DNA from: Flavobacterium sp. ACAM 123
GTDB taxonomy: Bacteria > Bacteroidota > Bacteroidia > Flavobacteriales > Flavobacteriaceae
Length of the DNA: 64,000 nucleotides
Direction of reading: 5' to 3'
Assembly: GCF_000264055.1 (NCBI RefSeq)
Contig: NZ_AJXL01000003.1
Coordinates: forward strand, 1 to 64,000
The position numbers and the translations under genes are program-made. Positions 18,525 to 27,774 of this stretch are shown piece after piece. Under the pieces are notes generated by a model. It was given only the letters and a program-made list of their open reading frames with translations. It ran no database searches and had not been told where the DNA came from. The first letter of the stretch is position 1; each line of letters starts with the position of its first letter.

Positions 18525-19295
18525 CTATAAGTGTTGGATAGATGGGATTTGTAATAATTTTTTATATTCCTTATTGATTTGGTACAAATCAATCCAAAGT
18601 TTAAAAAAATAAGTTGGTTTTACTTTAGAATTACCTTTTTCAATCCATGATTTTAAAGGAGCCTCATACATTTTTTGAATTGCTTTTTCTTTACCGAAAA
18701 GAATCATCATCCTAAAAAATAATTCAACATCAAAAAGCCATTTTGAAAGGAATTCTTTTTTGAACAACTGCTCCGCCAGATCTTTGGTGAAAACCTTGCA
18801 GCCACATTGTGTATCATAGACTTTTAAGCTCAATATTTTTGAAATAAAAGTAGCTATAATTCTACCAATCAAAAAACGGCTATTTTTGCGAACAATATGA
18901 GATCCAATTTTTCTAATTCGGGAACCAAAACAAAACACAATATCCGCTTTTAAATAGACGGTGAGGTTCATGAAATCTTCAAGTGATGTTGCTAAATCAG
19001 CATCTAGATACCCGATAAATTTGTGGTTTAAGTTTTGGTTACAATAATTAATACCTTTTCTAACGGCTTCTGCTTTTCCCGCGTTTTTAAGTAACGAAAT
19101 AATATGAACCTGATCTGAATACTTTTCCTGGAAGAGATTGAGTGCCTGGAGTGTTTTGTCAGTGGAACCGTCATTTACAAAACAAATAATAGCTTCAGGA
19201 GTAGTGTCAAGAAAGTTTGAATATTCTTTTAATAACAAGCCTTTTTCTTCATTATAGCAGGGAATAACAATACAGGTACTAAGCATTTCAAGCAT
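18525..19295 (-). CDS. GT2 family glycosyltransferase (polyprenyl-phosphate sugar synthase type)
   Basis: A GT-A fold family 2 transferase of about 256 residues from ATG 19295 (a second ATG at 19286 is equally plausible; an upstream TTG is less so). Motifs: CIVIPCYNEE at the N-terminus, FVNDGSTD for nucleotide-sugar binding, and YLDADLATS in place of the DxD. It resembles dolichyl-phosphate mannose/glucose synthases that load a sugar from an NDP-sugar onto polyprenyl phosphate at the cytoplasmic membrane. It lacks C-terminal membrane helices. It lies 3 bp upstream of the GT39-type acceptor enzyme, which fits a donor-maker/acceptor pair. Confidence 0.82.
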   Translation of the reverse strand: MLEMLSTCIVIPCYNEEKGLLLKEYSNFLDTTPEAIICFVNDGSTDKTLQALNLFQEKYSDQVHIISLLKNAGKAEAVRKGINYCNQNLNHKFIGYLDADLATSLEDFMNLTVYLKADIVFCFGSRIRKIGSHIVRKNSRFLIGRIIATFISKILSLKVYDTQCGCKVFTKDLAEQLFKKEFLSKWLFDVELFFRMMILFGKEKAIQKMYEAPLKSWIEKGNSKVKPTYFFKLWIDLYQINKEYKKLLQIPSIQHL

Positions 19296-19361
19296 AATGG
19301 GGGGACGTATTTTTTTAGGCAAATATAGTACCTTACTACTTATAGTGACTTTAAGAAATGG

Positions 19362-20180
19362 TTAATACTGTTCTTTTTCGTTAGGGAAGTCACTCGATTT
19401 TACATCGGCAACATATTGGCCAATCGCAGTCGTCATTCCTTCATAAAGATTCATGTATCTTCTTAAGAAACGGGGACTAAATTCATTATTCATCCCTAAC
19501 ATGTCATGGATAACAAGCACTTGTCCGTCAACGCCACCTCCTGCACCAATTCCTATTACTGGAATCGAAATACTTTTGGCTACTTTTTCAGCTAAATGAG
19601 CCGGTATTTTTTCTAAAACCAAAGCAAAGCAGCCCAGTCTTTCTAATAATTGAGCATCTTCAACTAATTTATCTGCTTCTTCCTCTTCTTTTGCACGTAC
19701 GGTATACGTTCCAAACTTATAAATTGATTGAGGTGTTAAACCCAAATGTCCCATTACTGGAATTCCTGCATTTAATATTTTTTTAATTGATTCTTTAATT
19801 TCTTTTCCACCTTCTAGTTTTACTGCGTGACCTCCACTTTCTTTCATAATTCGGATGGAGGAACGCAAGGCCTCTTTTGGGTCAGACTGATAACTTCCAA
19901 AAGGCAAATCAACCACAACCAAGGCTCGTTCAATTGCTCTTACCACTGAAGAGGCATGGTATATCATTTGGTCTAAAGTAATTGGTAAGGTTGTTTCATG
20001 TCCAGCCATTACATTTGAAGCAGAATCACCCACAAGAATAACATCAATACCGGCTGTATCCACAATTTTTGCCATGGTGTAATCATAAGCGGTAAGCATG
20101 GAGATTTTTTCCCCATTTGCCTTCATATCAATTAAGGACTTAGTGGTAATTCTTTTGTAATCTTTTTTTGCGACAGACAT
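19362..20180 (-). CDS. panB: 3-methyl-2-oxobutanoate hydroxymethyltransferase (PanB)
   Basis: A 272-residue PanB. It adds a hydroxymethyl group from methylene-tetrahydrofolate to 2-oxoisovalerate to make ketopantoate, the first committed step toward pantothenate and CoA. Typical segments are [16 protein letters not shown], the Mg2+-binding [28 protein letters not shown] and [21 protein letters not shown]. Length is normal. It begins after a bidirectional terminator and is followed by the glycosyltransferase pair and rluA on the same strand. No other pantothenate genes are in the window. Confidence 0.95.
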   Translation of the reverse strand: MSVAKKDYKRITTKSLIDMKANGEKISMLTAYDYTMAKIVDTAGIDVILVGDSASNVMAGHETTLPITLDQMIYHASSVVRAIERALVVVDLPFGSYQSDPKEALRSSIRIMKESGGHAVKLEGGKEIKESIKKILNAGIPVMGHLGLTPQSIYKFGTYTVRAKEEEEADKLVEDAQLLERLGCFALVLEKIPAHLAEKVAKSISIPVIGIGAGGGVDGQVLVIHDMLGMNNEFSPRFLRRYMNLYEGMTTAIGQYVADVKSSDFPNEKEQY

Positions 20181-20232
20181 AGTTATTTTTTTACGAGTTG
20201 TAAATGTAATAAAACAAATGATGATGCAACAA

Positions 20233-20266
20233 AAAAATGGATTCGACTTTCATCGAATCCATTTTT
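20233..20266. terminator. Terminator between GT9 gene and panB
   Basis: A perfect 14-bp stem (AAAAATGGATTCGA at 20233-20246 with TCGAATCCATTTTT at 20253-20266) with a 6-nt loop and A/T runs on both sides. It lies between the stop of the GT9 gene and panB, so it ends the GT9 transcript. Confidence 0.8.
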
Positions 20267-20404
20267 ATAAAGTAACTTTTTATAGGATTAGTGTTTCAAA
20301 TCGGTAAATTTCAAATCTAGAGTAAATGCTAGGTTGGTTTTCTCTACACTATTTTCTGTAGTGAGCTCAATTTGGTTGTTTTTCATCAATTTTACAAATT
20401 AACA

Positions 20405-21448
20405 CTATCTAAGAATTTTGTCTAATACGGTAATGTAATCATCAATAGAATCCGTATTGGTGTTTATGGCCGCACTATGGCTGTTATAAGGAGCATACAT
20501 GTTTATATTATCACGGGAAAAAAGTCCAATTGTAGTCACTTTTGCTGCGCTGGCTAAATGCATTATTCCACTATCTGCGCCAATAAATACTTCAGTATTT
20601 GCCATTAGCGCCCCTATTTCACGGACATCTTTACTGTAAAAGGTTGGTGCTTTGAACCCTATTTGTGAAACATTTTCAACTGGTAGGACTTCAATAATAT
20701 TGTAGTCTGGATATTCCGCTTTTAATCGGTCGTAGAAGGGAGCCCACCATGATTCTGGATAACATTTATCAGCTGTAGCAAAAGTAAAGATGCAAACGGT
20801 TTTTTTATTATTTTGTACAATGCTTTGTAGCATTTTTTCTCCATCTGCAAGTTCTGAAGCACTCAATTTTAAGTCTAAGTAAGGGACTGGCGTATTATTT
20901 TCTTTAAATCCAAGTTTTGTTAAATAATGTCTGAAGTTGTAAACTGGATATTTTGCAATATGTTCATAATCTTTATGCTTCAACGCAATATCATCAACAT
21001 CATCACCGAAAAACTTGTATTTTGAGTTCACAAATTGAGCGGATAATCTTCCCGATGAAGAGTTTTCCACGACATTAATTACAATATCATAACTGTGTTT
21101 TTTTAAAGACAACCATCCTTTCGCATATTTGGTAAGTTCCTTAAAAGGCTTTCTTGGTAGTTGAATGATCCGTTTTACGTTTGTATAATTTTTAAAGATA
21201 ATTGGGGCTAAACCACCATTCACGAATAAATCTATTTCACATTCAGGGAAAGTGGCAATGACCTCTTGTAACAGTGGAGTGATTAACAATTGGTTTCCTA
21301 ATCTGGGGTTTGGTCTGCTAATTAAAATTTTTTTAAACTCTACCTTTGTCAGATCGATATTTTGATCAAATTGTGAACTTCCAACGTTTTTGGTAAGGCT
21401 ACGCATTAATGTTCGTCTCAATACGTTAATGTCTTTTTTTAAACTCAT
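20405..21448 (-). CDS. Glycosyltransferase family 9 (heptosyltransferase-like)
   Basis: A 347-residue GT-B fold protein of family 9. The N-terminal motif LISRPNPRLGNQLLITPLL and the C-terminal donor-site motif FIGADSGIMHLASAAKVTTIGLFS are clear. Family members such as WaaC and WaaF add heptose to the lipopolysaccharide inner core on the cytoplasmic side; in Bacteroidota the sugar may differ. Monocistronic, bounded by the 20.2 kb terminator and a 246-bp upstream intergenic region. Confidence 0.85.
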   Translation of the reverse strand: MSLKKDINVLRRTLMRSLTKNVGSSQFDQNIDLTKVEFKKILISRPNPRLGNQLLITPLLQEVIATFPECEIDLFVNGGLAPIIFKNYTNVKRIIQLPRKPFKELTKYAKGWLSLKKHSYDIVINVVENSSSGRLSAQFVNSKYKFFGDDVDDIALKHKDYEHIAKYPVYNFRHYLTKLGFKENNTPVPYLDLKLSASELADGEKMLQSIVQNNKKTVCIFTFATADKCYPESWWAPFYDRLKAEYPDYNIIEVLPVENVSQIGFKAPTFYSKDVREIGALMANTEVFIGADSGIMHLASAAKVTTIGLFSRDNINMYAPYNSHSAAINTNTDSIDDYITVLDKILR

Positions 21449-21694
21449 GATTTATTTAAAATTTATTTTGATCTGTAATTTAATATAACCTGTAATTGTT
21501 CTTTAACTGTTTCTTTTAGCGGTTGTGAAGCAATTTTCAAAGTAACGATTTTTTTTCACACAATATAGAAGGAAAGCAATTCTTGAAACAAAAAAGAAGA
21601 GTGTTATGTCCTCAATTATTTTTTAGTGGCATGTCTTTTGTATTGCTGAAACAATCGGTACTATGATAGTCCAATTGAAGAAAATCAAAAACAT

Positions 21695-22069
21695 ATGAAG
21701 TATTTTATCTTGTTACTGTTGCTGTCGGGATCTATGTATTCTCAAGAACAAGTGTTTAATGTGCAAAGATATTGTGTTGACGAAATTCCTTTTAATATTG
21801 GGGAATGTGATATTTCAGGAAATGAATATTCGTTTGTGTTCCTCGACAAAAAAAAGAATGATGTAGTATTCTTTTTTACCAATATGAAATTGAGGTATAA
21901 AATAATGAAGGCTGTGGTCTATGTTCCAGACCCGAATTATACAATCTATTCCTTGGAAAACACCGATGGCCATGCAGAGCTGAAAATCAACAAACAGAAT
22001 ACTAAGATGGAATTCCTATATCCCAACAACCATATCTATTTAACGGTGGGTAAATCGACTAAGCTGTAA
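21695..22069 (+). CDS. Hypothetical small secreted protein
   Basis: A 124-residue protein with an N-terminal signal peptide (MKYFILLLLLSGSMYS, cleavage before QEQ). The mature part is rich in aromatic and charged residues with two cysteines near positions 27 and 38 that could form a disulfide. No family was recognised. Plus-strand single gene; it is preceded by 246 bp of AT-rich sequence and followed by structured element B. It is probably periplasmic or surface-exposed. Confidence 0.6.
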   Translation: MKYFILLLLLSGSMYSQEQVFNVQRYCVDEIPFNIGECDISGNEYSFVFLDKKKNDVVFFFTNMKLRYKIMKAVVYVPDPNYTIYSLENTDGHAELKINKQNTKMEFLYPNNHIYLTVGKSTKL

Positions 22070-22192
22070 TTGCTTTTTTAATTGTCGGCTTTCATCATTA
22101 ACAAATAGGTGTCACTGTGCTAATGTAGCTTTTTTATTACATTGTAAAATTGGGCTTTTAAATTAATTCAGATTTAATTTCAATACGAATTG

Positions 22193-22270
22193 CCCTAGCC
22201 CAGATAGAAGCGGCATCCTTTATAGCTGCCGTTTTCGGCAGGTATAAAGATATAGCGGATAGCGGGAAAT
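22193..22270. repeat. Dispersed structured intergenic element, copy B
   Basis: AGCCCAGATAGAAGCGGCATCC leads to a small hairpin (CTGCCG 22226-22231 with CGGCAG 22236-22241) and ends ATATAGCGGATAGCGGGAAATAG. The outer motifs match copies A (8.6 kb) and C (34.1 kb). It lies between the 3' ends of two convergent genes. Confidence 0.6.
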
Positions 22271-22284
22271 AGCTTCTAAAAAAT

Positions 22285-22320
22285 AAACCACCCTCTTATT
22301 TTGAAATAAAAGGATGGTTT
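22285..22320. terminator. Terminator after arsenic operon
   Basis: AAACCACCCTCTTATTT pairs, with a few mismatches, with AAATAAAAGGATGGTTT around TTG, giving a long hairpin 25 bp past the stop of the arsenite pump gene. A/T runs flank both sides, so it may serve both directions. Confidence 0.7.
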
Positions 22321-22344
22321 CTATATTTTATTATAATTTGATTT

Positions 22345-23415
22345 TTATGCAGTAGTTGGATAGTATTTTTTTCGAAACCAAAAAGCAACATTCACTAAGG
22401 CTATCAATGCTGGAACTTCTACTAACGGGCCTATAGCACCGGCAAAAGCTTGTCCGCTGTTGATGCCAAATACACCAATAGCAACTGCTATAGCCAATTC
22501 GAAATTGTTTCCTGTGGCTGTAAATGCAATAGCAGTACTTTTAGAATAGTCGGCACCAAAGTATTTTCCGATCATGAAGCTCAATACAAACATCAAGGTG
22601 AAGTAGATAACAAGAGGAATGGCGATTCGAACGACATCCATGGGGATTTGAACGATTAACTCTCCCTTCAAGCTAAACATAATCACAATCGTGAATAATA
22701 AGGCCATAAGGGTAATTGGGGAGATAAAAGGGACGTATTTATTCTGGAACCAGTCTTCTCCTTTTAGATGGATTAACGCATATCGACTGATGATTCCCAA
22801 TGCAAAGGGAATTCCTAAATAAATACCGACACTCTCGGCAATTTGTCCAATACTGATAGTTACATGAAAACCGGTATAACCAAAGTAGGGAGGAAGTACC
22901 GTAATAAAAACATAAGCATAGACACTGTATAGTAGTACCTGAAAAATACTGTTTAAGGCTATCAGTCCGGCGGCATATTCTCTGTCTCCATCAGCAAGGT
23001 CGTTCCAAACAACCACCATAGCGATACAACGTGCGAGCCCAATAAGGATAACGCCAATCATGTATTCAGGATAGCCATTGAGGAAAATTAAAGCCAGGAA
23101 AAACATTAAAATCGGGCCTAAAACCCAATTCAAGAATAGGGAAGCACTTAGTACTTTAGTGTTTTTAAAGACTTCGCCCATTTGTTCGTATTTCACTTTT
23201 GCCAATGGCGGATACATCATTAGGATAAGTCCAATTGCCAAAGGAATATTAGTGGTACCGTTTGAAAACGAGTTAATAAAGTCTCCGCTAGAAGTGAAGA
23301 AATTTCCAATGGCAACGCCTATTGCCATGGCAAGGAATATCCAAAGGGTTAAATAACTATCTAGAAGGCCTAGTTTTTTTCTGTTCAATGCAGGAGTGCA
23401 ATTAGTTGCGGACAT
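22345..23415 (-). CDS. ACR3 family arsenite efflux transporter
   Basis: A 356-residue inner-membrane protein with about ten helices, belonging to the ACR3 (bile/arsenite/riboflavin) family. The conserved cysteine thought to bind arsenite is at C130 in [21 protein letters not shown], and the late helix [22 protein letters not shown] is diagnostic. It exports As(III) (and often antimonite) using the proton gradient. It is the last gene of the arsenic operon and begins 1 bp after the arsenate-reductase-like gene, so the reductase product is passed to the pump. Length is standard. Confidence 0.92.
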   Translation of the reverse strand: MSATNCTPALNRKKLGLLDSYLTLWIFLAMAIGVAIGNFFTSSGDFINSFSNGTTNIPLAIGLILMMYPPLAKVKYEQMGEVFKNTKVLSASLFLNWVLGPILMFFLALIFLNGYPEYMIGVILIGLARCIAMVVVWNDLADGDREYAAGLIALNSIFQVLLYSVYAYVFITVLPPYFGYTGFHVTISIGQIAESVGIYLGIPFALGIISRYALIHLKGEDWFQNKYVPFISPITLMALLFTIVIMFSLKGELIVQIPMDVVRIAIPLVIYFTLMFVLSFMIGKYFGADYSKSTAIAFTATGNNFELAIAVAIGVFGINSGQAFAGAIGPLVEVPALIALVNVAFWFRKKYYPTTA

Positions 23416-23416
23416 C

Positions 23417-24049
23417 TTATTTTTTTATTTGTGAGAATACATAGAAAATTTCCGTAGCAATTTGAATGCTTCTTTCTTTGTATTTTTCTTTTTGTTGGGG
23501 TGTGTTGTCAAATGCTTTTGGGTCTTCAAAAGTGATAGGAATGCGTTTTTCAGCACCAGCAATAAAAGGACAGGCGCGGTCCGCCTGTGAGCAGGTTAAT
23601 ATCGCCACAAAGGCAAATTGCGGATTAAAACTGTCGTCATAGGTTTTAGAAAATCCAATAATCGGATGGGCATTGGCTCCATACTTTATACTATAAATGG
23701 GATTTTTACCCTCAGCAAGAGGGAGCACCTCGAATCCCGATTGTTCTAATGTTTTGGCTGCTACAGGGAATAATGCCGTAGCTTCTGAACCGCCTGAATA
23801 GCAAAACACATTTTTCACATTAAAATGTGCTGCCGCCGTTTGCGCCCAGACTTGAGATAAATGACTTCTTCTGGAATTGTGCGTACAAATAAAATTTAGT
23901 CGGATTTCTTCTTCCTTATTAATCTTCTCTTGGATAAAATCAATTAGTGGCTGTAGTATAGTTTTACGTTCGGGGGGTATGTTCCTATATTGAAAAGAAC
24001 GTATTTCATTTTCTATTGAATGGAACACGGTAGTATTTGATTGAGTCAT
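23417..24049 (-). CDS. Arsenate reductase-like low-molecular-weight phosphatase
   Basis: A 210-residue protein of the low-molecular-weight tyrosine-phosphatase/ArsC superfamily. The P-loop is CTHNSRR (C55 to R61, CX5R) after beta strand LNFI. Later cysteines in [13 protein letters not shown] (CX6C) fit a thioredoxin- or glutaredoxin-type relay, as in S. aureus ArsC. It should reduce arsenate to arsenite for export by the adjacent ACR3 pump. The N-terminal extension of about 45 residues is common in Bacteroidota versions. Gap to the pump is 1 bp and to the DUF6428 gene 19 bp. Confidence 0.85.
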   Translation of the reverse strand: MTQSNTTVFHSIENEIRSFQYRNIPPERKTILQPLIDFIQEKINKEEEIRLNFICTHNSRRSHLSQVWAQTAAAHFNVKNVFCYSGGSEATALFPVAAKTLEQSGFEVLPLAEGKNPIYSIKYGANAHPIIGFSKTYDDSFNPQFAFVAILTCSQADRACPFIAGAEKRIPITFEDPKAFDNTPQQKEKYKERSIQIATEIFYVFSQIKK

Positions 24050-24068
24050 TTATAAAATACATTTTTAG

Positions 24069-24539
24069 TTAACAACAACCGCCACCTGGAGTACAACTGT
24101 TTGTTTGACTTGGAATTTCAGATAGTTTGGTTTTTTGCTTTTCTTGTGGAATTCCGCATGCATCTTCTGCCAAGCAGGCAGTCTGCTTGTTTAGCAACAT
24201 GAAGTCCTTTCCGTTGAATCCCAAATCGTATTTACCGATAGTTTCGCCTTGGTATTCCACTTCAATGTCGTTGTCTTCAATCCCTAAAATTTTCTCAGAC
24301 AAGATAATAATATCCAATAGTCTTTTTGGTATTAAACGGTGTTCAAAATCATTAGCATCCCATAACTGGAAGTTTATCACGGTTTCATTCCTTACTTTTC
24401 CTCCGCAGTCAATGAAGTTTTTGGTAATTAAACCTACTTCAGTAACGTGAAAATGATCAGGAACAGCAGTGCCGTCTGGCAACAGGAAAGTTACATTTTC
24501 TAATGTGTTTAGCTCTTTTTTAATTTCTGATAACTTCAT
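24069..24539 (-). CDS. DUF6428 family protein (arsenic operon)
   Basis: A protein of about 156 residues from ATG 24539 (MKLSEIKKEL); an upstream in-frame alternative would overlap arsR. It matches the DUF6428 type that I recall as recurring next to arsR and arsC in Bacteroidota. Features include VPDHFHVTEVGLITK in the first third and a cysteine-rich tail, CLAEDACGIPQ then CTPGGGCC, which looks like a thiol metal(loid) ligand site. Function is undescribed; position between arsR and the reductase suggests a soluble arsenic-binding, carrier or sensing role. Confidence 0.75.
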   Translation of the reverse strand: MKLSEIKKELNTLENVTFLLPDGTAVPDHFHVTEVGLITKNFIDCGGKVRNETVINFQLWDANDFEHRLIPKRLLDIIILSEKILGIEDNDIEVEYQGETIGKYDLGFNGKDFMLLNKQTACLAEDACGIPQEKQKTKLSEIPSQTNSCTPGGGCC

Positions 24540-24556
24540 TTTTTTTAATTTAAAAA

Positions 24557-24889
24557 TTAACAACATTGATTTTTTTTGTTCTCTAAATAGGTGTTTACTT
24601 GGTTGAAAAAGCCACGAACTTTATTGAAGCCTCCTTCATCGAGGCAATAACAAATGGCGTTTCCTTCAAAGTTACCTTTGATAAGCCCTGCGTTTTTTAG
24701 TTCCTTTAAATGTTGGGATACGGTAGGTTGTGCCAGAGGTAATTCATTTACAATATCCCCGCACACACAACTATTTACCTTAATAAGGTGCTGTATTATG
24801 GCAATTCGGGCAGGATGGCCTATCGCTTTAGCTAAGATTGCCAACTCATTTTGCTCTTCTGTAAAATATTCCGTTTTAGTAATCCCCAT
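24557..24889 (-). CDS. arsR: ArsR family transcriptional repressor
   Basis: A 110-residue winged-helix regulator from ATG 24889; this start is preferred because a longer reading runs through the operator-like palindrome. The HTH region is LAQPTVSQHLKELKNAGLI (about 52-70). Candidate As(III) ligands are C41 and C43 (SCVCGD) at the start of the DNA-recognition region, with additional cysteine pairs C80/C82 and C109/C110. It presumably represses its own operon until arsenite binds. First gene of arsR-DUF6428-reductase-ACR3. Confidence 0.9.
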   Translation of the reverse strand: MGITKTEYFTEEQNELAILAKAIGHPARIAIIQHLIKVNSCVCGDIVNELPLAQPTVSQHLKELKNAGLIKGNFEGNAICYCLDEGGFNKVRGFFNQVNTYLENKKNQCC

Positions 24890-24901
24890 CGCTATATATT
24901 T

Positions 24902-24913
24902 ATATTGCAATAT
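24902..24913. promoter_or_regulatory. Candidate ArsR operator
   Basis: A perfect 12-bp palindrome, ATATTGCAATAT, lies 13 bp upstream of the arsR start, within the likely transcription start region. Placement suits autorepression; binding is inferred. Confidence 0.5.
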
Positions 24914-25043
24914 TACGATACAGCCAATTGAAAAGCAAATTTCACAGTTACTATTTTTTTTAAACAACATCAGGAGTAATTAGAGCTACTATTTTTTTAT
25001 TGAAAGAGAAAGGGTCTGGTTGTGTTTCAGTAGTACACAACTA

Positions 25044-25304
25044 TTACAACTCAAACGTCTCTTTTGGGATAGCATGGAACCCTACAGATTTTACCTTGTA
25101 TTCAATATCCGATAATGAAACGATTTGATCCGTGTATATGGTAAATTCCCTTGGGAAAGTTTCAGTGTTGAGAATAACTTCATTAATTCCTTCCAATGTT
25201 AATAGGCTCGTTTTAATTTCTATTAAATCGGTTTTTTCCATCGCGTCAGTTCCAAAAATCTTACCGTGATTTCCTGGAATAATATTCTCTGATAGTAAGC
25301 TCAT
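25044..25304 (-). CDS. HMA-fold-like small protein lacking the CxxC metal site
   Basis: An 86-residue protein. From about residue 25 the sequence follows the beta-alpha-beta-beta-alpha-beta pattern of heavy-metal-associated domains (SLLTLEGINEVILN, then FTIYTD, then YKVKSVGFHAI), but it contains no cysteine at all, so the metal-binding CxxC of HMA chaperones is missing. It lies 154 bp upstream of arsR on the same strand and may be in a separate transcript. It might be a structural homologue with another ligand or a regulatory partner. Family call moderate, role unknown. Confidence 0.6.
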   Translation of the reverse strand: MSLLSENIIPGNHGKIFGTDAMEKTDLIEIKTSLLTLEGINEVILNTETFPREFTIYTDQIVSLSDIEYKVKSVGFHAIPKETFEL

Positions 25305-25592
25305 ATTTGTACTGTTTTAAGATTATTAAAAAAAAATAACATCAAGATTCTACTCTTTTCTTATCATTTAAATTTAGTGATTTATTAGGTATAAAGTCTA
25401 AAACCAAGAATGTTATTTTATCTATCTCTCAGCTATTTAATAATTATTGATAAATAAAGGACCTCGAATTCATTGCAAATAGATTTTGAGGATCAGATTA
25501 ATTTTGCAGCGTTACTTAAACAAAGATAGAGTGTCTATTTGTGAAAATTAATAAGTAACTTAGTGTTTCAAATATTTAAAATTTTAAGTAAG

Positions 25593-25949
25593 ATGGAAAA
25601 GAAAGATAACAAATCAAGCCCTAAATCTGACAAAGCAGCAGAAGTAGACAAAGATAATCTACCTGATTCTTTAAACTATCCAGCAAGCGAGGATATCTAT
25701 AATGAGGGACATAAAGAGGGTGATATTAACCCTGCTGATATCAGTAAAAAGAAAATACCAGTTGAAACAAATAACCATGGAGAATTAAATGAAAAAAGTT
25801 TTGAGGACGATATGTCAGGGGGGGATTTAGACGTTCCCGGATCAGAGTTAGACGATAAACAAGAGGAAATAGGGAGCGAGGATGAAGAAAACAATTATTA
25901 CAGCATTGGTGGTGACAACCACAATGATTTAGAAGAAGACGAAGGATAA
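25593..25949 (+). CDS. Hypothetical acidic hydrophilic protein
   Basis: About 118 residues from ATG 25593 (MEKKDNKSSPK). Strongly hydrophilic and acidic toward the end (GSEDEENNYYSIGGDNHNDLEEDEG), without hydrophobic segments or cysteines, so probably intrinsically disordered and cytoplasmic. The pattern YPASEDIYN in the middle occurs in small conserved flavobacterial proteins of unknown role, some of which I associate with stress genes; this link is weak. Monocistronic; preceded by 288 bp without other genes. Confidence 0.6.
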   Translation: MEKKDNKSSPKSDKAAEVDKDNLPDSLNYPASEDIYNEGHKEGDINPADISKKKIPVETNNHGELNEKSFEDDMSGGDLDVPGSELDDKQEEIGSEDEENNYYSIGGDNHNDLEEDEG

Positions 25950-26045
25950 ACAGGCTTCGCTGCAATAGCTAAAGTCTCGATTTTACTTATTGGCGTCCTT
26001 TTACGCTAGAAAGAAACGTTTACAAAAGATTAAAATGACAACAGT

Positions 26046-27149
26046 TTAGTGAATATTGTTATAGGTGTACAAAGCGAAAAGCACTAATAGGAAGGTAACG
26101 ACAACTAAATTAATGATAAATATTACACTACTTTTTAATAAGGAAATCATGATTTTTTCTCCGTAAAAACGGCGGTGCGCCGGAAAGAAGTAGTAAGTCA
26201 TCCAAATTATCCCGAGGGTTTTTAAACTAAAATGAACCCATTTCATAAAAGGGTTTTCTCCAAATAAAGAAAATGCTCTATCGATAAAAAATAGCATCAG
26301 CACCAATAAAAGTAAAAAGGAAAAATAATGCAAGGTAAAGATGCCGCTATCATAATAGTACCATTTTTTCTTGTCGTGAAAAAGCCATAAAACAAAGGCG
26401 AAAACTGGCATATACATAAACAATAATTTCGGTAAATTTTTTGTAAATGATTCGATGAACTTTTCTACAATTTGTTCGTTGGTATTTTCTTGTTTTACGG
26501 TTAGCCATTTTTTAAGAAACCAATACTCCGTGCCTGTTACTTTTACCTTTCCTTCACCATATTGCTGAATAGAGTCCAATTCAGTGATAGATTTGTATCC
26601 AAAATCAGCTACTTCCTTATTAGGCGTCAAATCAGTTTTTTGTTTTGAACTAACTTTGTCAATTTTTTCTGTTTGCTCTAATATTTTTTTGATGGTATCA
26701 TTGTTCTGTTGTGATAACAAACCAACTTTTGTTAATCCATCCACGCTTTTCTCTTCTATGTGTAGCGAATCTATGGTAGGAATAATTACTTGTTTGTTCT
26801 TTCCCGAAGGGGCCTTTATTTCTTTTTCCGGTTCACTAGGAAATAAAGAGATTATTAAAAAAGTCGCAAAACTGATGAAAATGTAAAGCCTGACAGGGTT
26901 GAGGTAGGACAAACGCTTTCCTGCCATGTAGGCTTTAGTTAAAGCTGCAGGTTTAAAAAACAAATTAATTATTGTTTTCCAAAAAGAGTTGTCATAATGA
27001 GTTAAGTCTTCAAAAAAATGGATGAAGATATGGTGAAAAGATAGGCGGCTCAATGTGTTTTGTTGCCCGCAATGCGGACAATACCGTTCCTCAACAACAT
27101 GAGAACAATTGAGACAGGTTTTATCAATACGTATTTTTTCTTTTGACAT
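26046..27149 (-). CDS. DUF3667 domain-containing membrane protein
   Basis: About 367 residues from ATG 27149. The N-terminal zinc ribbon CLNCSHVVEERYCPHCGQ has the CxxC-x8-CxxC spacing of DUF3667. It is followed by the DUF3667 stretch SFWKTIINLFFKPAAL and MAGKRLSYLNPVRLYIF, a long polar insert (about 110-210), and four or so C-terminal membrane helices. The family is widespread in Bacteroidota; its function is unknown. Monocistronic and facing the acidic-protein gene. Confidence 0.85.
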   Translation of the reverse strand: MSKEKIRIDKTCLNCSHVVEERYCPHCGQQNTLSRLSFHHIFIHFFEDLTHYDNSFWKTIINLFFKPAALTKAYMAGKRLSYLNPVRLYIFISFATFLIISLFPSEPEKEIKAPSGKNKQVIIPTIDSLHIEEKSVDGLTKVGLLSQQNNDTIKKILEQTEKIDKVSSKQKTDLTPNKEVADFGYKSITELDSIQQYGEGKVKVTGTEYWFLKKWLTVKQENTNEQIVEKFIESFTKNLPKLLFMYMPVFAFVLWLFHDKKKWYYYDSGIFTLHYFSFLLLLVLMLFFIDRAFSLFGENPFMKWVHFSLKTLGIIWMTYYFFPAHRRFYGEKIMISLLKSSVIFIINLVVVTFLLVLFALYTYNNIH

Positions 27150-27284
27150 GAGCAATTAATGGGAATCAATTTACGTAGTAAATCTATTAAACTTTCAGTT
27201 CATTTTCATTATTTTTAGAAGATTTAATATGGCGCAATTGTTAAAAATGAGAGTACGTGTTATTTTTGGTCTGTTTGGTAATAG

Positions 27285-27523
27285 CTACTGGATACTCAAG
27301 AGAAAAGCGAGATACTAAATACGTTTAAAACCGATTTAGAAAAAGGGAAGCTGGGTATTATTCTAAAAAGATATAAACGGAACAATGAATTCTCGTTGGA
27401 GAAACGTAAGGAAAAAAAAACTCTTATCTTCTGAAAAATAAGAATGCTGACCACGCCAATTGTAATGGTGTTTCGCTGCAAGCTAAATCGGTGCTGTTGT
27501 ATCCCACTTTAGACGATTTATAA
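27285..27523 (+). pseudogene. Possible degraded gene fragment
   Basis: Two adjacent plus-strand readings in different frames have protein-like composition: one of 48 codons with TFKTDLEKGKLGIILKRY ending near 27430, and one with NADHANCNGVSLQAKSVLLY ending at 27523. Together they could be a small gene broken by a frameshift. I do not recognise a family, and chance is not excluded. Confidence 0.25.
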
Positions 27524-27774
27524 AAAAGCGGAAAATATTCAGGTGTTTTTTTACAGTCATTTATAGATTAATCAATGGGCTTTTCTGTAATAATGAAATG
27601 GACTCTTAAAAAATAAGCCTACAACAAAAAATAGTTTTGATGCAGGCTTCATTTGTTTTACCAAACGAATTTATTTTTTATTTCACATCGTGTTGGTATA
27701 ATCTGCGCGGTCTGGTTTTAAAGACTTTGCGCTTTAATTTTAGTAAAATTGTTATAGTTTACCTTTTTTAAGGG

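Noticed and set aside
20280-20384. Possible 34-codon minus-strand gene between the GT9 gene and panB
   Set aside because: No coding features, and the region overlaps a terminator-bearing intergenic segment.
24890-24970. Longer N-terminal extension of arsR
   Set aside because: It would translate through the operator-like palindrome, and the ATG at 24889 starts exactly where the ArsR family normally begins.
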